Part shown: one piece after another, positions 8,143-17,232 of the stretch
Position numbering within the stretch: position 1 is the first letter of the stretch
Layout of the letters: each line of letters opens with the position of its first letter
Assembly: GCA_943788445.1 (NCBI GenBank)
Contig: CALSQH010000003.1
Coordinates: 186,001 to 250,000, forward strand
Length of the DNA stretch: 64,000 nt
Source of the DNA: an uncultured Pseudomonadales bacterium
GTDB taxonomy: Bacteria; Pseudomonadota; Gammaproteobacteria; Pseudomonadales; Porticoccaceae
Direction: 5' to 3'
Made by a program: the position numbers and the translations under genes
The notes under the pieces: generated by a model
What the model saw: only the letters and a program-made list of their open reading frames with translations
The model's database searches: none
Told to the model about the DNA's origin: nothing

Positions 8143-10074
8143 ATGGCCGGACGAATCCCACAAACATTTATTGATGACCTGCTAGATCGCATTGACATAG
8201 TTGATGTGGTCAATGGTCGTGTCCCGCTAAAAAAAGCCGGTAAAAATTACAAAGCCTGCTGCCCCTTTCACGAAGAGAAAAGCCCCTCCTTCACAGTTGC
8301 CCAAGACAAACAGTTTTACTACTGCTTTGGCTGTGGCGCTGGCGGCAATGCCCTCGGCTTTGTCATGGAATTTGATCGTCTTGATTTTTTGCCCGCAGTC
8401 GAAATGCTGGCCAAAAATGCCGGCTTGGAAATTCCTCGAGAAGCCGCCCAGGATGCTCAGGTCAGTAGACAAAAAGACAGCCTATACTCCCTGCTCAACG
8501 AGTCAGACCTCTACTTCCGCAAGCAGTTGCGCGAACATCAAGCAGCAGCCGGTGCCGTCGATTATTTGAAAGGTCGCGGACTGAGCGGGCAAGTGGCGAA
8601 ACAATTCGGCGTCGGCTACGCGCCACCCGGGTGGGACAACCTGTTAAAAGCAGTAGGCACCGACCCAGAGCGAATCGGCCTGCTCGATGAATCTGGCATG
8701 GTCATCAGCAAGCCCGAAGAGAAAAAACAATACGATCGCTTCCGTCACCGTATTACCTTTCCAATCCGTGATCAGCGTGGGCGCACCGTTGGCTTTGGCG
8801 GTCGTGTATTGGATGACAGTACGCCAAAATACCTCAACTCTCCAGAGACACCAGTATTTCATAAAGGCCGCGAACTCTACGGACTCTATGAAGCACGGCA
8901 AAAGCTTAAAGAAATCCCTTGCCTGATTATGGTCGAGGGCTATATGGATGTCATCGCCCTAGCCCAGTTCGAGATCAATAACGCCGTGGCTACCCTAGGT
9001 ACCGCACTGACCGAAAGTCATCTACAAAAGATATTTCGCTACACCTCAGAGATTGTATTTTGTTTTGATGGTGACAAGGCCGGCCGCAAAGCGGCTGCCC
9101 GAGCACTAGACACTGCGTTACCAGAAATGCGTGACGGGGTATCTGCCAAATTCCTGTTTCTGCCCGATGGTGAAGACCCGGATACCATGGTCCGCCAGCT
9201 TGGCAAGCAAGCTTTTATGGAGCAGGTCGACAGCGCACAACCGCTGTCTGAATTTTTATTTGAACAGCTCAACGACGGTATTGACGATAGCACCGCAGAT
9301 GGCAAGGCACGCCTAAGCAAAGTCTGCGCCCCGCAAATTAATCGCATACCTCAGGGCGTGTTTCGCCAATTGATGCTTGAAGAACTGTCACGCCGCACCG
9401 GTATCTCGGCGGACAATTTGCGCGACTATGTGGCCACTCACAAGCCGCCGCAACAATACAGCGCTAAACCCAGCAGCCCAACGCCGCCTCAGCCCGAACC
9501 CATCGGCGAAGAACCACCCGAAATTTACGGTGGTGTGGATTATGAGCCCTACCCAGAAACGGTTACGGCACGCACTAACAAAATTCGACTCTCACCGGTC
9601 AAATTCCTTACCGCATTGCTGATCAATCACCCACAGCTGGTAGAATATGTCGATGATATCGAGCTGCTCAGGGTCTCTGCAGATATTGATATGGCGCTTT
9701 TCCTAAAGATTCTGGCACTGATCAACACCGCGCCCCAGTGCACAAAAACCTCGCATATCTTTGCTCGCTGGCAAGTTGCTCACGACAATCAACAAGAGCT
9801 GCAAATACTTAAATCTCTTGCCGGAAGTGAATTGCACCAACCACCCAAGGGCACGGGCCGCGATGACGATCAGGAATTCACCGATACTTTAGCCCATGTG
9901 ATGCGGGATGCCTTTGAGGCTCTTCCCGGCGAGAGAAAGGCTAAATTTTTACTGGCTCAAGAAACTCTCACCGAGCGACAGTTTAAGCAACTGCTGAAGA
10001 TTCATATGCAACTGGGCGATGATATCGAAAATATAGCGTTAAAAAACAAGATAAAACAAAGACTTGTAGTCTAA
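8143..10074 (+). CDS. dnaG: DNA primase
   Basis: DnaG lays RNA primers for replication and contacts DnaB helicase. The 643-residue protein has the N-terminal zinc-binding domain (CCPFHEEKSPSF ... YYCFGCGAGG, residues ~40-66), the catalytic core with the TOPRIM acidic residues in IMVEGYMDVIAL (Glu ~268) and CFDGDKAGRKAA, and a C-terminal helicase-binding region ending KNKIKQRLVV. A proline-rich linker lies around residues 430-460. Length is close to the ~600-650 norm. No strong ribosome-binding site precedes the ATG. It lies directly upstream of rpoD in the classic macromolecular-synthesis arrangement. Confidence 0.97.
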   Translation: MAGRIPQTFIDDLLDRIDIVDVVNGRVPLKKAGKNYKACCPFHEEKSPSFTVAQDKQFYYCFGCGAGGNALGFVMEFDRLDFLPAVEMLAKNAGLEIPREAAQDAQVSRQKDSLYSLLNESDLYFRKQLREHQAAAGAVDYLKGRGLSGQVAKQFGVGYAPPGWDNLLKAVGTDPERIGLLDESGMVISKPEEKKQYDRFRHRITFPIRDQRGRTVGFGGRVLDDSTPKYLNSPETPVFHKGRELYGLYEARQKLKEIPCLIMVEGYMDVIALAQFEINNAVATLGTALTESHLQKIFRYTSEIVFCFDGDKAGRKAAARALDTALPEMRDGVSAKFLFLPDGEDPDTMVRQLGKQAFMEQVDSAQPLSEFLFEQLNDGIDDSTADGKARLSKVCAPQINRIPQGVFRQLMLEELSRRTGISADNLRDYVATHKPPQQYSAKPSSPTPPQPEPIGEEPPEIYGGVDYEPYPETVTARTNKIRLSPVKFLTALLINHPQLVEYVDDIELLRVSADIDMALFLKILALINTAPQCTKTSHIFARWQVAHDNQQELQILKSLAGSELHQPPKGTGRDDDQEFTDTLAHVMRDAFEALPGERKAKFLLAQETLTERQFKQLLKIHMQLGDDIENIALKNKIKQRLVV

Positions 10075-10139
10075 TATTAGAAATTAAAGTGACTTTGAAT
10101 AAACTCAAAATTTGTTCAGACAACGGCGAGATTATCCGC

Positions 10140-10145
10140 TATAAT
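10140..10145 (+). promoter_or_regulatory. Consensus -10 box upstream of rpoD
   Basis: A perfect TATAAT lies 41 bases before the rpoD ATG in the dnaG-rpoD gap. No good -35 is at the right distance: TTGTTC at 10112-10117 would give a 22-base spacer. A dedicated rpoD promoter is plausible but the pairing is weak. Confidence 0.35.
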
Positions 10146-10185
10146 TGCGCGCTATTTTTCAGCCTCAAAACAGTATTTGAATCCT

Positions 10186-12027
10186 ATGACCGACGCTAAA
10201 CAAAAACAACAATCCGGCATTAAAGATCTTATCGCTAAAGGTCGCGAGCAGCGCTACCTGACTTACGCTGAAGTCAACGATCATCTTCCAGAAGATATAG
10301 CCGATCCAGAACAGGTCGAAGATATCATTCAGATGATCAATGATATGGGCATCGCCGTTTTTGAAACGGCTCCCGACGCTGAAGCCCTACTGATGCTCTC
10401 CGGGGATAACTCCCCCGATGAAGTAGCCGCCGCTGAAGCCGCCGCTGCACTAGCATCTGTCGAATCTGAACAGCACAGAACGACCGACCCTGTCCGCATG
10501 TACATGCGCGAAATGGGATCTGTCGAACTGCTTACCCGCGAAGGCGAAATCGAAATCGCCAAACGTATCGAAGAAGGTACTCGTGAGCTAATGGCAGCGG
10601 TTGCCGACTGGCCAACCACTGTTGCAGCGATTATTACCGAATACGAAAAAGTTGAAGCCGGCGAACGTAAGCTGACCGACATCATCAGTGGCTACCTGAA
10701 TCCCATGGAACACGTTCCATCAGCTCTTGCGCAACAGCAAGCCGCTGAAGCCCTAAAACTTGAAAATGGTGACGATGACGAAGAGGAAGAGGAAGAAGAA
10801 GAGCAGCATGAAGGCGGGCTTGACCCAGAAGTCGCTTTCGAGCGCTTTGACGCTATCCGTCAGCAGCTGAAGAAAACTGAAAAATCTATTGCTCGCTATG
10901 GCCGCGACAGCGATTCAGGAAAGAAAAATATTGCTGAATTGTCCGACCTCTTCAAATACCTGAAACTGACACCACGTCAGTTTGATCCGCTGATCGCAAA
11001 AGTGCGCATGGCAGTAGAAAGAGTTCGCGCCGAAGAGCGCAAGGTTATGAGACTCTGCATTCGCCGCGGCAAAATGCCTCGTAAAGTGTTTATTACTTCA
11101 TTCCCCGGCAACGAATCCAATCTGACTTGGATTACCGAAATAGCCAAGTCAAATGAACCTTGGGCAGAACGTGTTGCCAGCGAAGAAATTGATATTCTGC
11201 GCTCACAGCGCAAACTGGCGCAGGTTGAAAAAAATAGCGGCATGAACGTTGCGGCTATTAAAGATATCAACCGCCGTATGACCATGGGTGAAGCCATGGC
11301 CCGCCGCGCTAAGAAAGAAATGGTTGAAGCTAACCTGCGTCTGGTTATCTCGATCGCCAAGAAATACACCAACCGCGGCCTGCAGTTCCTCGATCTGATT
11401 CAGGAAGGTAATATCGGCCTGATGAAAGCGGTCGATAAGTTCGAATATCGTCGCGGTTATAAGTTCTCCACCTATGCAACCTGGTGGATTCGTCAGGCGA
11501 TCACAAGATCTATTGCCGATCAGGCGCGCACCATCCGTATTCCGGTACATATGATTGAGACTATTAACAAACTCAACCGTGTATCTCGTCAGATGCTTCA
11601 GGAAATGGGTCGCGAACCCTCTCCGGAAGAATTGGCAGAACGTATGGAAATGCCAGAAGACAAGATTCGTAAAGTGCTTAAAATCGCCAAAGAGCCAATC
11701 TCCATGGAGACGCCGATTGGTGAAGATGAAGATGCCAGCATCGGTGATCTTATTGAAGATACCACTATTGCCCTACCGCTCGATGAAGCCACCAAGAACA
11801 ACCTCACCGAGTCGACTCGTGATGTATTAAGCAGCCTAACAGCCCGAGAAGCGAAAGTGCTGCGCATGCGCTTCGGCATCGATATGAACACTGACCACAC
11901 ACTGGAAGAAGTCGGCAAGCAGTTCGATGTAACCCGTGAGCGTATTCGTCAGATCGAAGCTAAAGCACTGCGCAAGCTGCGTCACCCGACCCGCTCGGAT
12001 CACCTGCGTAGCTTTATTGACGAGTAA
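10186..12027 (+). CDS. rpoD: RNA polymerase sigma factor RpoD (sigma-70)
   Basis: The primary sigma factor. From the ATG at 10186 it is 613 residues; an in-frame TTG three codons earlier has no support. Region 1.1 is present ([15 protein letters not shown]), region 1.2 ([11 protein letters not shown]), a long non-conserved insert with an acidic run of Asp/Glu around residues 200-215, region 2 ([20 protein letters not shown] and [19 protein letters not shown]), region 3, and region 4 with the helix-turn-helix ([20 protein letters not shown]). All core- and promoter-binding regions are intact. The downstream end runs into a repeat cluster and a tRNA, with no obvious intrinsic terminator in between. 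Confidence 0.97.
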   Translation: MTDAKQKQQSGIKDLIAKGREQRYLTYAEVNDHLPEDIADPEQVEDIIQMINDMGIAVFETAPDAEALLMLSGDNSPDEVAAAEAAAALASVESEQHRTTDPVRMYMREMGSVELLTREGEIEIAKRIEEGTRELMAAVADWPTTVAAIITEYEKVEAGERKLTDIISGYLNPMEHVPSALAQQQAAEALKLENGDDDEEEEEEEEQHEGGLDPEVAFERFDAIRQQLKKTEKSIARYGRDSDSGKKNIAELSDLFKYLKLTPRQFDPLIAKVRMAVERVRAEERKVMRLCIRRGKMPRKVFITSFPGNESNLTWITEIAKSNEPWAERVASEEIDILRSQRKLAQVEKNSGMNVAAIKDINRRMTMGEAMARRAKKEMVEANLRLVISIAKKYTNRGLQFLDLIQEGNIGLMKAVDKFEYRRGYKFSTYATWWIRQAITRSIADQARTIRIPVHMIETINKLNRVSRQMLQEMGREPSPEELAERMEMPEDKIRKVLKIAKEPISMETPIGEDEDASIGDLIEDTTIALPLDEATKNNLTESTRDVLSSLTAREAKVLRMRFGIDMNTDHTLEEVGKQFDVTRERIRQIEAKALRKLRHPTRSDHLRSFIDE

Positions 12028-12036
12028 GAAAGAGTT

Positions 12037-12458
12037 AAATGCCGAGTTTTGGTTTAGCGCAACGCCGCGATAAGCCAAAAAGGCAAGTTTAAAAATTAAG
12101 ACAGGATTTTTGTTGTTGGGCTAGGAGCCGCGCAGTAATGGGAAGGAGCATACATTAGTATGTGACTGAGTATTATGAGCACGCGACGACGCATAACAGC
12201 AAAAAGACAACTTAAACGCCGAATTTTTGGTTTAGCGCAAGGCGCGCAATGAGCGATTGAAGGAGCATACATCGGTATGTGACTGAAAGAGCGAAGCCGC
12301 GCAACGCCGCGATAAGCCAAAAAGGCAAGTTTCGGTTTAAACGCCGAATTTTTGGCTTAGCGCAAGGCGCACAATGAACGCACGAAGGAGCATACATTAA
12401 GTATGTGACTGAGTAAGTGAAGCGGTGCAACGCGGCGATAAGTTAAAAAGGCAAGTTT
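12037..12458. repeat. Cluster of a ~120-bp repeat, four copies, between rpoD and the tRNA
   Basis: Two nearly full copies lie at 12214-12332 and 12339-12458. Each opens AAACGCCGAATTTTTGG, continues TTAGCGCAAGGCGC, has a central GGAGCATACAT plus TATGTGACTGA palindrome-like segment, and closes with a CGCGATAAG to AAAAAGGCAAGTTT stretch. A third, diverged copy is at ~12098-12213. A short copy at 12037-12090 has the opening fused directly to the closing part, as if the centre had been deleted. The open frames that cross them are by-products of the repeat. The function is unknown; the centre could fold as a hairpin in RNA. Confidence 0.87.
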
Positions 12459-12464
12459 AAATAA

Positions 12465-12541
12465 GGGCCCATAGCTCAGCTGGTTAGAGCAGTCGACTCA
12501 TAATCGATTGGTCGTAGGTTCAAGTCCTACTGGGCCCACCA
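12465..12541 (+). tRNA. tRNA with CAU anticodon (lysidine-type tRNA-Ile2 or elongator tRNA-Met)
   Basis: A complete 77-base cloverleaf. The acceptor stem GGGCCCA (12465-12471) pairs with TGGGCCC (12531-12537), followed by discriminator A and encoded CCA. The D-arm has AGCTCAGCTGGTTAGAGC, the anticodon loop CTCATAA places CAT at 12499-12501, and the T-arm is GTAGG-TTCAAGT-CCTAC. The anticodon stem and variable loop (GACTCATAATC, TTGGTC) look more like E. coli ileX than metT, so I favour tRNA-Ile2, whose C34 would be changed to lysidine, but a tRNA-Met cannot be excluded. A mobile element has inserted at its 3' end. Confidence 0.95.
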
Positions 12542-12680
12542 TTTAGTTCATATAAATCAATTAGTTAGAAGTAATTTCTCTTTCACCTGAATCCATATTG
12601 GTTCATCAGGTACAGTAGAGGTTACAGTCAATGGCTACACTCATACCCTCCGGCAGCAAGACAAAGGCTGTCATCCGCAA
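12526..12680 (+). repeat. Left copy of the tRNA-end/integrase-start direct repeat
   Basis: This ~155-bp stretch runs from the last bases of the tRNA T-arm (CCTACTGGGCCCACCA) through the integrase leader and its first 17 codons. It recurs at 17455-17610 with only a handful of differences, including one extra G after TTTAG. It marks the attachment-site side of the integrated element, and the other copy marks a second junction. Confidence 0.85.
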
Positions 12681-13598
12681 GCAAGGCTTCCCCACCAAAT
12701 GTAAAACCTTCACAAAAAGGTCTGACGCTTTAGTATGGGCGAAGAAGACAGAGTCAGAGATGGAGCGTGGTCTTTATATAGACAATACAAAAGCCAAGTT
12801 TGTCACACTAGAGACACTACTCGACCAGTACTACCAATATTGTCAGTCTAAGCAGCTTAAAGCACTCAAGTTTATTAAGGCACATTCAAGAATCATTAAA
12901 CGACACCTAGGACAGCTTAAACTTGTTGAGGTTAATTCCTATCAACTAGCATGCTACAGAGATAAGCGCCTAGAGACGGTGTCAGCTGCTACAGTCAAAA
13001 TAGAGTTAGGCATAGCCACACGAACCATCAAACTTGCTGTCACTGAATGGGGTTACCGGCTTAACGAGACACCATCAATAGAGCTTCCCAAGGTTAACAA
13101 TGCACGACATCGTCGCCTAGTAAGGGATGAGATGAGCATTATCCTCAAGGCTATATCCAACAAGAGAAGTCAGGGTGTTGATTGAATTAGCTATCGAAAC
13201 AGCCATGCGACGCGGTGAGTTACTCAATATAAAGTATGAACATATCGACTGGATAAAACGAACGCTAACGATTCCAGACACAAAGACTAATGTCGCCAGA
13301 ACAATCCCACTGACCAATAGAGCCTTGGAACTCCTTGAACCATTATCACCAAAGGCTAATGACAGACTATTCAGCCTTAAACCTGATTCAGTTTCACAAG
13401 CATTTAGTAGAGGTGTGTGCAACGGGAGGAATTACAGACTTAAGGTTCCATGACCTACGACACGAAGGCACTACACGCTTCTTTGAGATGGGTTTAAATG
13501 TTATGGAAGTAGCAACTATTACAGGGCATAAAGACTTGAAAATGCTTAATAGATACACTCATCTTAAAGCTGAAAATATCGCTCTTAAGTTAGCCTAA
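12631..13598 (+). pseudogene. Tyrosine recombinase/phage-type integrase, broken by two frameshifts
   Basis: The open frame from ATG 12631 gives an arm-binding N-terminus (MATLIPSGSKTKAVIRKQGF) and a SAM-like core-binding domain, then stops at 13185. The catalytic domain continues in the next frame from ~13175 (IELAIETAMRRGELL, with the first catalytic Arg, and DTKTNVARTIPL with the beta-hairpin Lys). It shifts again near 13400-13430 and continues as [16 protein letters not shown] (HxxR), [10 protein letters not shown] (His) and NRYTH (nucleophile Tyr), ending at 13598. All catalytic residues survive but in three frames, so the enzyme is inactive unless the shifts are sequencing errors. It sits 89 bases after the tRNA, as expected for a tRNA-targeting element. 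GAGG precedes the start by nine bases. Confidence 0.88.
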
Positions 13599-13884
13599 CG
13601 CCCCCAAAACTAGCAAGAGTGAGTATCCATAACGGTACTTATTAAGCTATTTAACGACCCATTCACCAACCTACCCATCAAGGCTGCCATGAGCCTTCTC
13701 AGGAGCTTGTGTAGTGCCTTTTAATGCTCAATTAAGCCTTTCCAAGCTATCGGGATAACGCCTCAGAACCTCATAGAATGCGTTCTAGGCGAGGCTAATA
13801 TTGGTCTTTTTGTAGGTTGTATATTGGTGAGAACAGCTATACATTTATGATTACAAAAATTAAATTTAAGGGGATTTGTTCGTC

Positions 13885-14410
13885 ATGAAAAAAACTGTCA
13901 TAACTTTAAGCATTTGTTTGTTAATTTTAGCCACTTATGTAGCTATCGGACCTTTACTAGCAATTAATGGAATACAACACAGTATTCAGGAAAGTAATTC
14001 AGAGGCTTTATCTGAATATGTCGACTTTTCAACTTTGAGAAATAACTTAAAAGAACAAATTAATGCCCAGATGGCTGAGGAAGTAGTTGATGAACCTGAC
14101 AACCCATTTATGTTTGCTGCTGCAGGGTTTGCATCTATGTTTGTTGATAAGATGCTTGATGGATTTGTAACTCCTGAAGGTATTACAAGATTACTTAAAG
14201 GTAAAAAAACTAATATTAACAGTGAAACTAATCCAGAAAGTCCCCGTGATTGACAATACAGACTTCCTTGAGAACACATCCTTTGAATATAACTCTTTGA
14301 ATAGGTTTACTTTAATAATTCACGGTGAAAATAATTCAGAAGTTTTAGCCACATTTAGAAGATATGGTTTATCGTGGAAGCTATCTAACATAAAACTTCA
14401 AGATTTATGA
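13885..14410 (+). pseudogene. DUF2939-like membrane-anchored protein, frameshifted
   Basis: The ATG at 13885 follows AAGGGGA at 13868-13874. The protein has one N-terminal hydrophobic helix (residues ~4-24), then IQHSIQESNSEALSEYVDF and a conserved VTPEGITRLL, which resemble the DUF2939 family. The frame ends at 14253. The family's C-terminal part (FEYNSLNRFTLIIH, YGLSWKLSNIKL) continues in the +1 frame to 14410, so a single frameshift near 14220-14250 has split the gene. The function of DUF2939 is unknown. The preceding 280 bases (13599-13884) hold no gene; a weak imperfect stem (AGAAC with GTTCT, flanked by GCCTC and GAGGC) lies near 13762-13797. Confidence 0.75.
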
Positions 14411-14762
14411 TTTTATTCTATTTCTGATTATTGAAGAGAATGAGCTAGCTATAGCTTTTAGAGACGGTTATCCCGTTACTAGGGGGCATACTTTAGTTAT
14501 TCCCAAGCGACATGTCTCTGACTATTTTGGGTTGCATCAGCCTGAAATAAACGCAATTCAATCTTTAATACATAAGTGCCGAAACGACCTTTTGGAAAAA
14601 GACAACACTATCACTGGTTTTAACATAGGCATGAACTGTGGTGAAGATGCAGGACAGACAGTCTTTCACTGTCATATACATTTAATACCGAGACGTAAGG
14701 GTGACGTAGACGAGCCTAGGGGTGGTGTAAGGCATTTAATACCCGGGAAAGGTACTTATTAA
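14403..14762 (+). pseudogene. HIT-family hydrolase, N-terminally degraded
   Basis: Reading the frame from ~14403 gives NELAIAFRDGYPVT, GHTLVIPKRHV, GFNIGMNCGEDAGQT and FHCHIHLIPRRKGD, then DEPRGGVRHLIP. This is the HIT fold of the diadenosine-polyphosphate hydrolase type, with the HxHxH nucleotide-binding triad intact in HCHIHL. The usual Cys-containing N-terminus is replaced by FILFLI and no credible start codon exists upstream; the first in-frame start (TTG 14532) falls inside the domain. It overlaps the end of the DUF2939 remnant. The 190 bases after it hold nothing I can recognise. Confidence 0.75.
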
Positions 14763-14952
14763 GTAATATCCTACAAGGTAACAATACAACGTCTACCTAG
14801 GCAGTACATAGGAGTACTAGGACAGGCCTTAAGCCCTATAGATACCAAACCTAAGTGGTAGTCATTACGAGTATGTTAGTTGTTCTTGTAGTATGAGTAT
14901 TTAGTAACCAACTACAACTAGCCCCTAGAGGCAGCAGGTAGCCATAAGCACT

Positions 14953-16211
14953 ATGCATACCATTTCCAAAGACACCCTATCCCAACTCAAGAACATGGCC
15001 TTGAGTCTCGATTTACCAGAGGATGACTATAAGCATCACTACTTCCTTAGCCCCCTTCAACTAAACAAAAAGTCTAAATTACACCTAAAGCTATCCCTCT
15101 TGATTGATAAATACGTGGAAGAGACTAGAGGTGGTCGTGGTGGTAAGCAGTTAGAGGAGCTAAGACATCATTGGCAATGGATTTTATTAGGTCTTTGTCG
15201 TGCCCTGTTCATGAACAATTGGTTAGTTGTCTCCCTAAGAAAGCAGACATATGCTGATGATATCTGGTTGAAGCGGTACCAGATTAAATACTCCAAGGTA
15301 AAAGACATTGTTGGTTACCTTAAGCAAAACCAACTGATTACCTTTCTTCCCGGAAAGCAGTTTTTTAACAAACCCTCCAGAACAAGAATTTACCCATCAG
15401 GTACCCTAGCTAGTGAGATTTGGGAATACTTCCTCGACCAAGAGCAGCCGATAGAAGGGCCATATCTGACAATCAATGAAACTGATGATATTTGGGCAGA
15501 AACTATGTTCAAGGTCAAAGCTGATGAAAGCCATCCTGATATGGACGATATGATAGCCATCAATGAGTTTATAAAGCCCCATCATTGGGCTTGTAAGGCT
15601 CCCATAAGGCTTGTTTACAAGCACTCACCATTCCAAGGTGGCCGCTTGATAACACCCTTCCAGAACCTACCTGATAGAAAAGTACGTATCACGGATAAAC
15701 ACATTGATTGATGAGTAAGCCTATTTGTGAAGTTGATTTCAACGCCAATCATCTGAGGCTTAATTTAGCGTTTAGTGCGAAGGAATATGCAGGTGAAACG
15801 CCCTATGAGGACATTGGCGAAATAGCGGGTATGTAGCGAGTAGAGACAAGGTTAAAGCGGTTCATAACGGTTGCTATGGGTGCCTCTGATGAAGTCAGGA
15901 AGGGTATGGTTCCTTATATACCGAAGGCTTCCATAAGGATTATGTTCGAAGAATCCATGATGCGACTTTAAAACGATATCCAAAGCTTAGAGCTTTTCGA
16001 GGGTTGGGGTATATTTGCTCAGAACTTTGAGGGTCAGATATTGAAGGATGTCTTGCTTGAAGGGATGAAAGAGGACATCGTATGCCTACCAGTACATGAT
16101 GCAGTAGCAGTACAACAACAGCATCAGGAGTGGGCTAAGGAAGTCATGCTAGAGACATGGCAGCGTCATATGGATGGCGTGAAGACTAAGGTGAAGGTGG
16201 ATATGCCGTGA
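14953..16211 (+). pseudogene. Mobile-element replication-type protein with family-A DNA polymerase-like motifs, broken
   Basis: The 5' part (14953-15711, 252 codons) is open: an N-terminal region with a basic GGRGGKQLEELRHHW segment, ending FQGGRLITPFQNLPDRKVRI. Downstream the protein continues in other frames. KPICEVDFNANHLRLNLAF (from ~15717) resembles polymerase motif A (D-Y/F-S-x-x-E-L-R). SRDKVK and RFITVAMGASDE lie around the motif-B position but in different frames. GIFAQNFEGQILKDVLLEG and DIVCLPVHDAVAVQQQH (VHD at 16092-16100) resemble motif C. At least three frame changes or stops intervene. I infer a compact PolA-related replicase of an integrated plasmid- or phage-like element. The protein family is not one I can name, and a structural comparison would be needed to prove the polymerase fold. 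Confidence 0.68.
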
Positions 16212-16220
16212 CTTAAAGCT

Positions 16221-16252
16221 AAAAAACCCCTGAAAAATACAGAGGTCTTTTC
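16221..16252. terminator. Hairpin between the broken replication gene and the convergent barrel-protein gene
   Basis: ACCCCTG (16226-16232) and CAGAGGT (16240-16246) form a 7-bp stem with one mismatch, preceded by a run of A and followed by TCTTTTC. The symmetry suits a bidirectional terminator between two converging units. Confidence 0.5.
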
Positions 16253-16281
16253 ATCATAAAGAGACAGATTTGCTACCAAAA

Positions 16282-16842
16282 TTATAGTGTAAAGCTAAAT
16301 CCTAGGGAGCAAATAGCAACTCCGCCGTCAACTTTATCTACTGCATATGTGAGTCCGAAGCCGCTGTCTCCAAGGGGAGCTCTCATAGACGCCTTATAAA
16401 GCTTATAATTATCAACTACCATCACGCCCAAATCGAAATCCAAACCATCACCGCTACGCTTTGAAAATCCCGTGTTAACAGCTGTTGAGAGATTGTCGTG
16501 GACTGAGGAGTCTGATTCTATTAATTCGTTTAATAATTTCATATTAGTTGACATGTTATATGGCATTGCAGTTCCAACACCCACATACAGTGAACCCGTC
16601 TCAAAAGAGCCAAAAGCGAAGTCTACATTAACTTCGATAGTGTCGTATTCTGTGCCGTCTTCAAACTGCAGGTCAATATAATCCAAACCTACAGAAAGCT
16701 TACCGTCAATAACCGCTTCATACCCAATATTTAATGAGTTAATACTATTGCTACCTTTACCAAATTCAGCTGCAAAAAAATTAACATTATCTGCAAAAGA
16801 TATTGAAGGAAGTAAAAGTAAGGCAAGTGCAATTTTTTTCAT
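16282..16842 (-). CDS. Small predicted outer-membrane beta-barrel protein
   Basis: The 186-residue protein has a clear Sec signal peptide (MKKIALALLLLPSISFADN) and alternating-hydrophobicity strands such as LSVGLDYIDLQF, TGSLYVGVGTA and YKLYKASMRAPLG, ending in a C-terminal phenylalanine-rich strand (CSLGFSFTL) typical of barrels. I recognise no specific family. It is the only intact-looking reading frame inside the tRNA-anchored element and runs opposite to the other cargo. Its leader (GGGA upstream of ATG) is weak. It may be cargo of the element or older chromosomal sequence caught between junctions. Confidence 0.68.
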   Translation of the reverse strand: MKKIALALLLLPSISFADNVNFFAAEFGKGSNSINSLNIGYEAVIDGKLSVGLDYIDLQFEDGTEYDTIEVNVDFAFGSFETGSLYVGVGTAMPYNMSTNMKLLNELIESDSSVHDNLSTAVNTGFSKRSGDGLDFDLGVMVVDNYKLYKASMRAPLGDSGFGLTYAVDKVDGGVAICSLGFSFTL

Positions 16843-17015
16843 TTTCTTTTTCCCAATGTGGTTGTTTTTATTTATTTTTATTCATAAGACTATACAATTT
16901 TAACTAGGTATTATTCGTTTGTAAATCGACTTGTTAAGTACCCACGCAGATACCGTAACAATACCGAATAACCAAAGACACCCCCCGCCCCTCATGTAAG
17001 ACGGCAGATATTATA

Positions 17016-17035
17016 GGTACAGTAGAGGTTACAGT
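17016..17035 (+). repeat. 20-bp word shared with both integrase leaders
   Basis: GGTACAGTAGAGGTTACAGT is identical to 12609-12628, immediately upstream of the integrase start, and matches 17539-17558 with one change. Three copies inside one element suggest an integrase arm-type site or a shared leader signal. The surrounding AT-rich stretch 16843-17152 contains no gene that I can support. Confidence 0.7.
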
Positions 17036-17152
17036 TAGTTGTTTAATCTATTGACGTATAAGCATTATTAGTTAATATGTACTCATCAGGAGAAAGCAGT
17101 AATTTAGTCTATCTCATTGATTTATAATGCTTTTAAGGGCAGCTAAGGAAAA

Positions 17153-17229
17153 CCGCCCATAGCTCAGTTGGTTAGAGCAGTCGACTCATAATCGATTGGT
17201 CGTAGGTTAAAGTCCTACTGGGCCCACAA
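17153..17229 (+). pseudogene. Degenerate second copy of the CAU tRNA
   Basis: It has the same length and almost the same sequence as the intact tRNA at 12465, including the complete D-arm and CAT anticodon loop. The acceptor begins CCGCCCA instead of GGGCCCA, breaking the first two pairs. The T-loop has TTAAA instead of TTCAA, and the 3' end reads ACAA rather than ACCA. These changes hit processing and tertiary-contact positions, so a functional tRNA is unlikely. It most probably records an attachment-site duplication. Confidence 0.85.
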
Positions 17230-17232
17230 TTT

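Noticed and set aside
12096..12430. Minus-strand open frames of 72-74 codons across the repeat cluster after rpoD
   Set aside because: They recur in each repeat copy (MHRF/MAYRGVA-type text) and follow the repeat's composition; no ribosome-binding site or family resemblance.
12037..12458. Possible CRISPR array after rpoD
   Set aside because: Units are ~120 bp, adjoin with little or no spacer, and diverge; there is no short repeat with unique spacers and no cas gene.
15406..15624. Minus-strand frame inside the replication-type gene
   Set aside because: Antisense shadow of a frame with recognisable motifs.
17153..17229. Second functional CAU tRNA gene
   Set aside because: Broken first acceptor pairs, altered T-loop and missing CCA make function unlikely; listed as a pseudogene.
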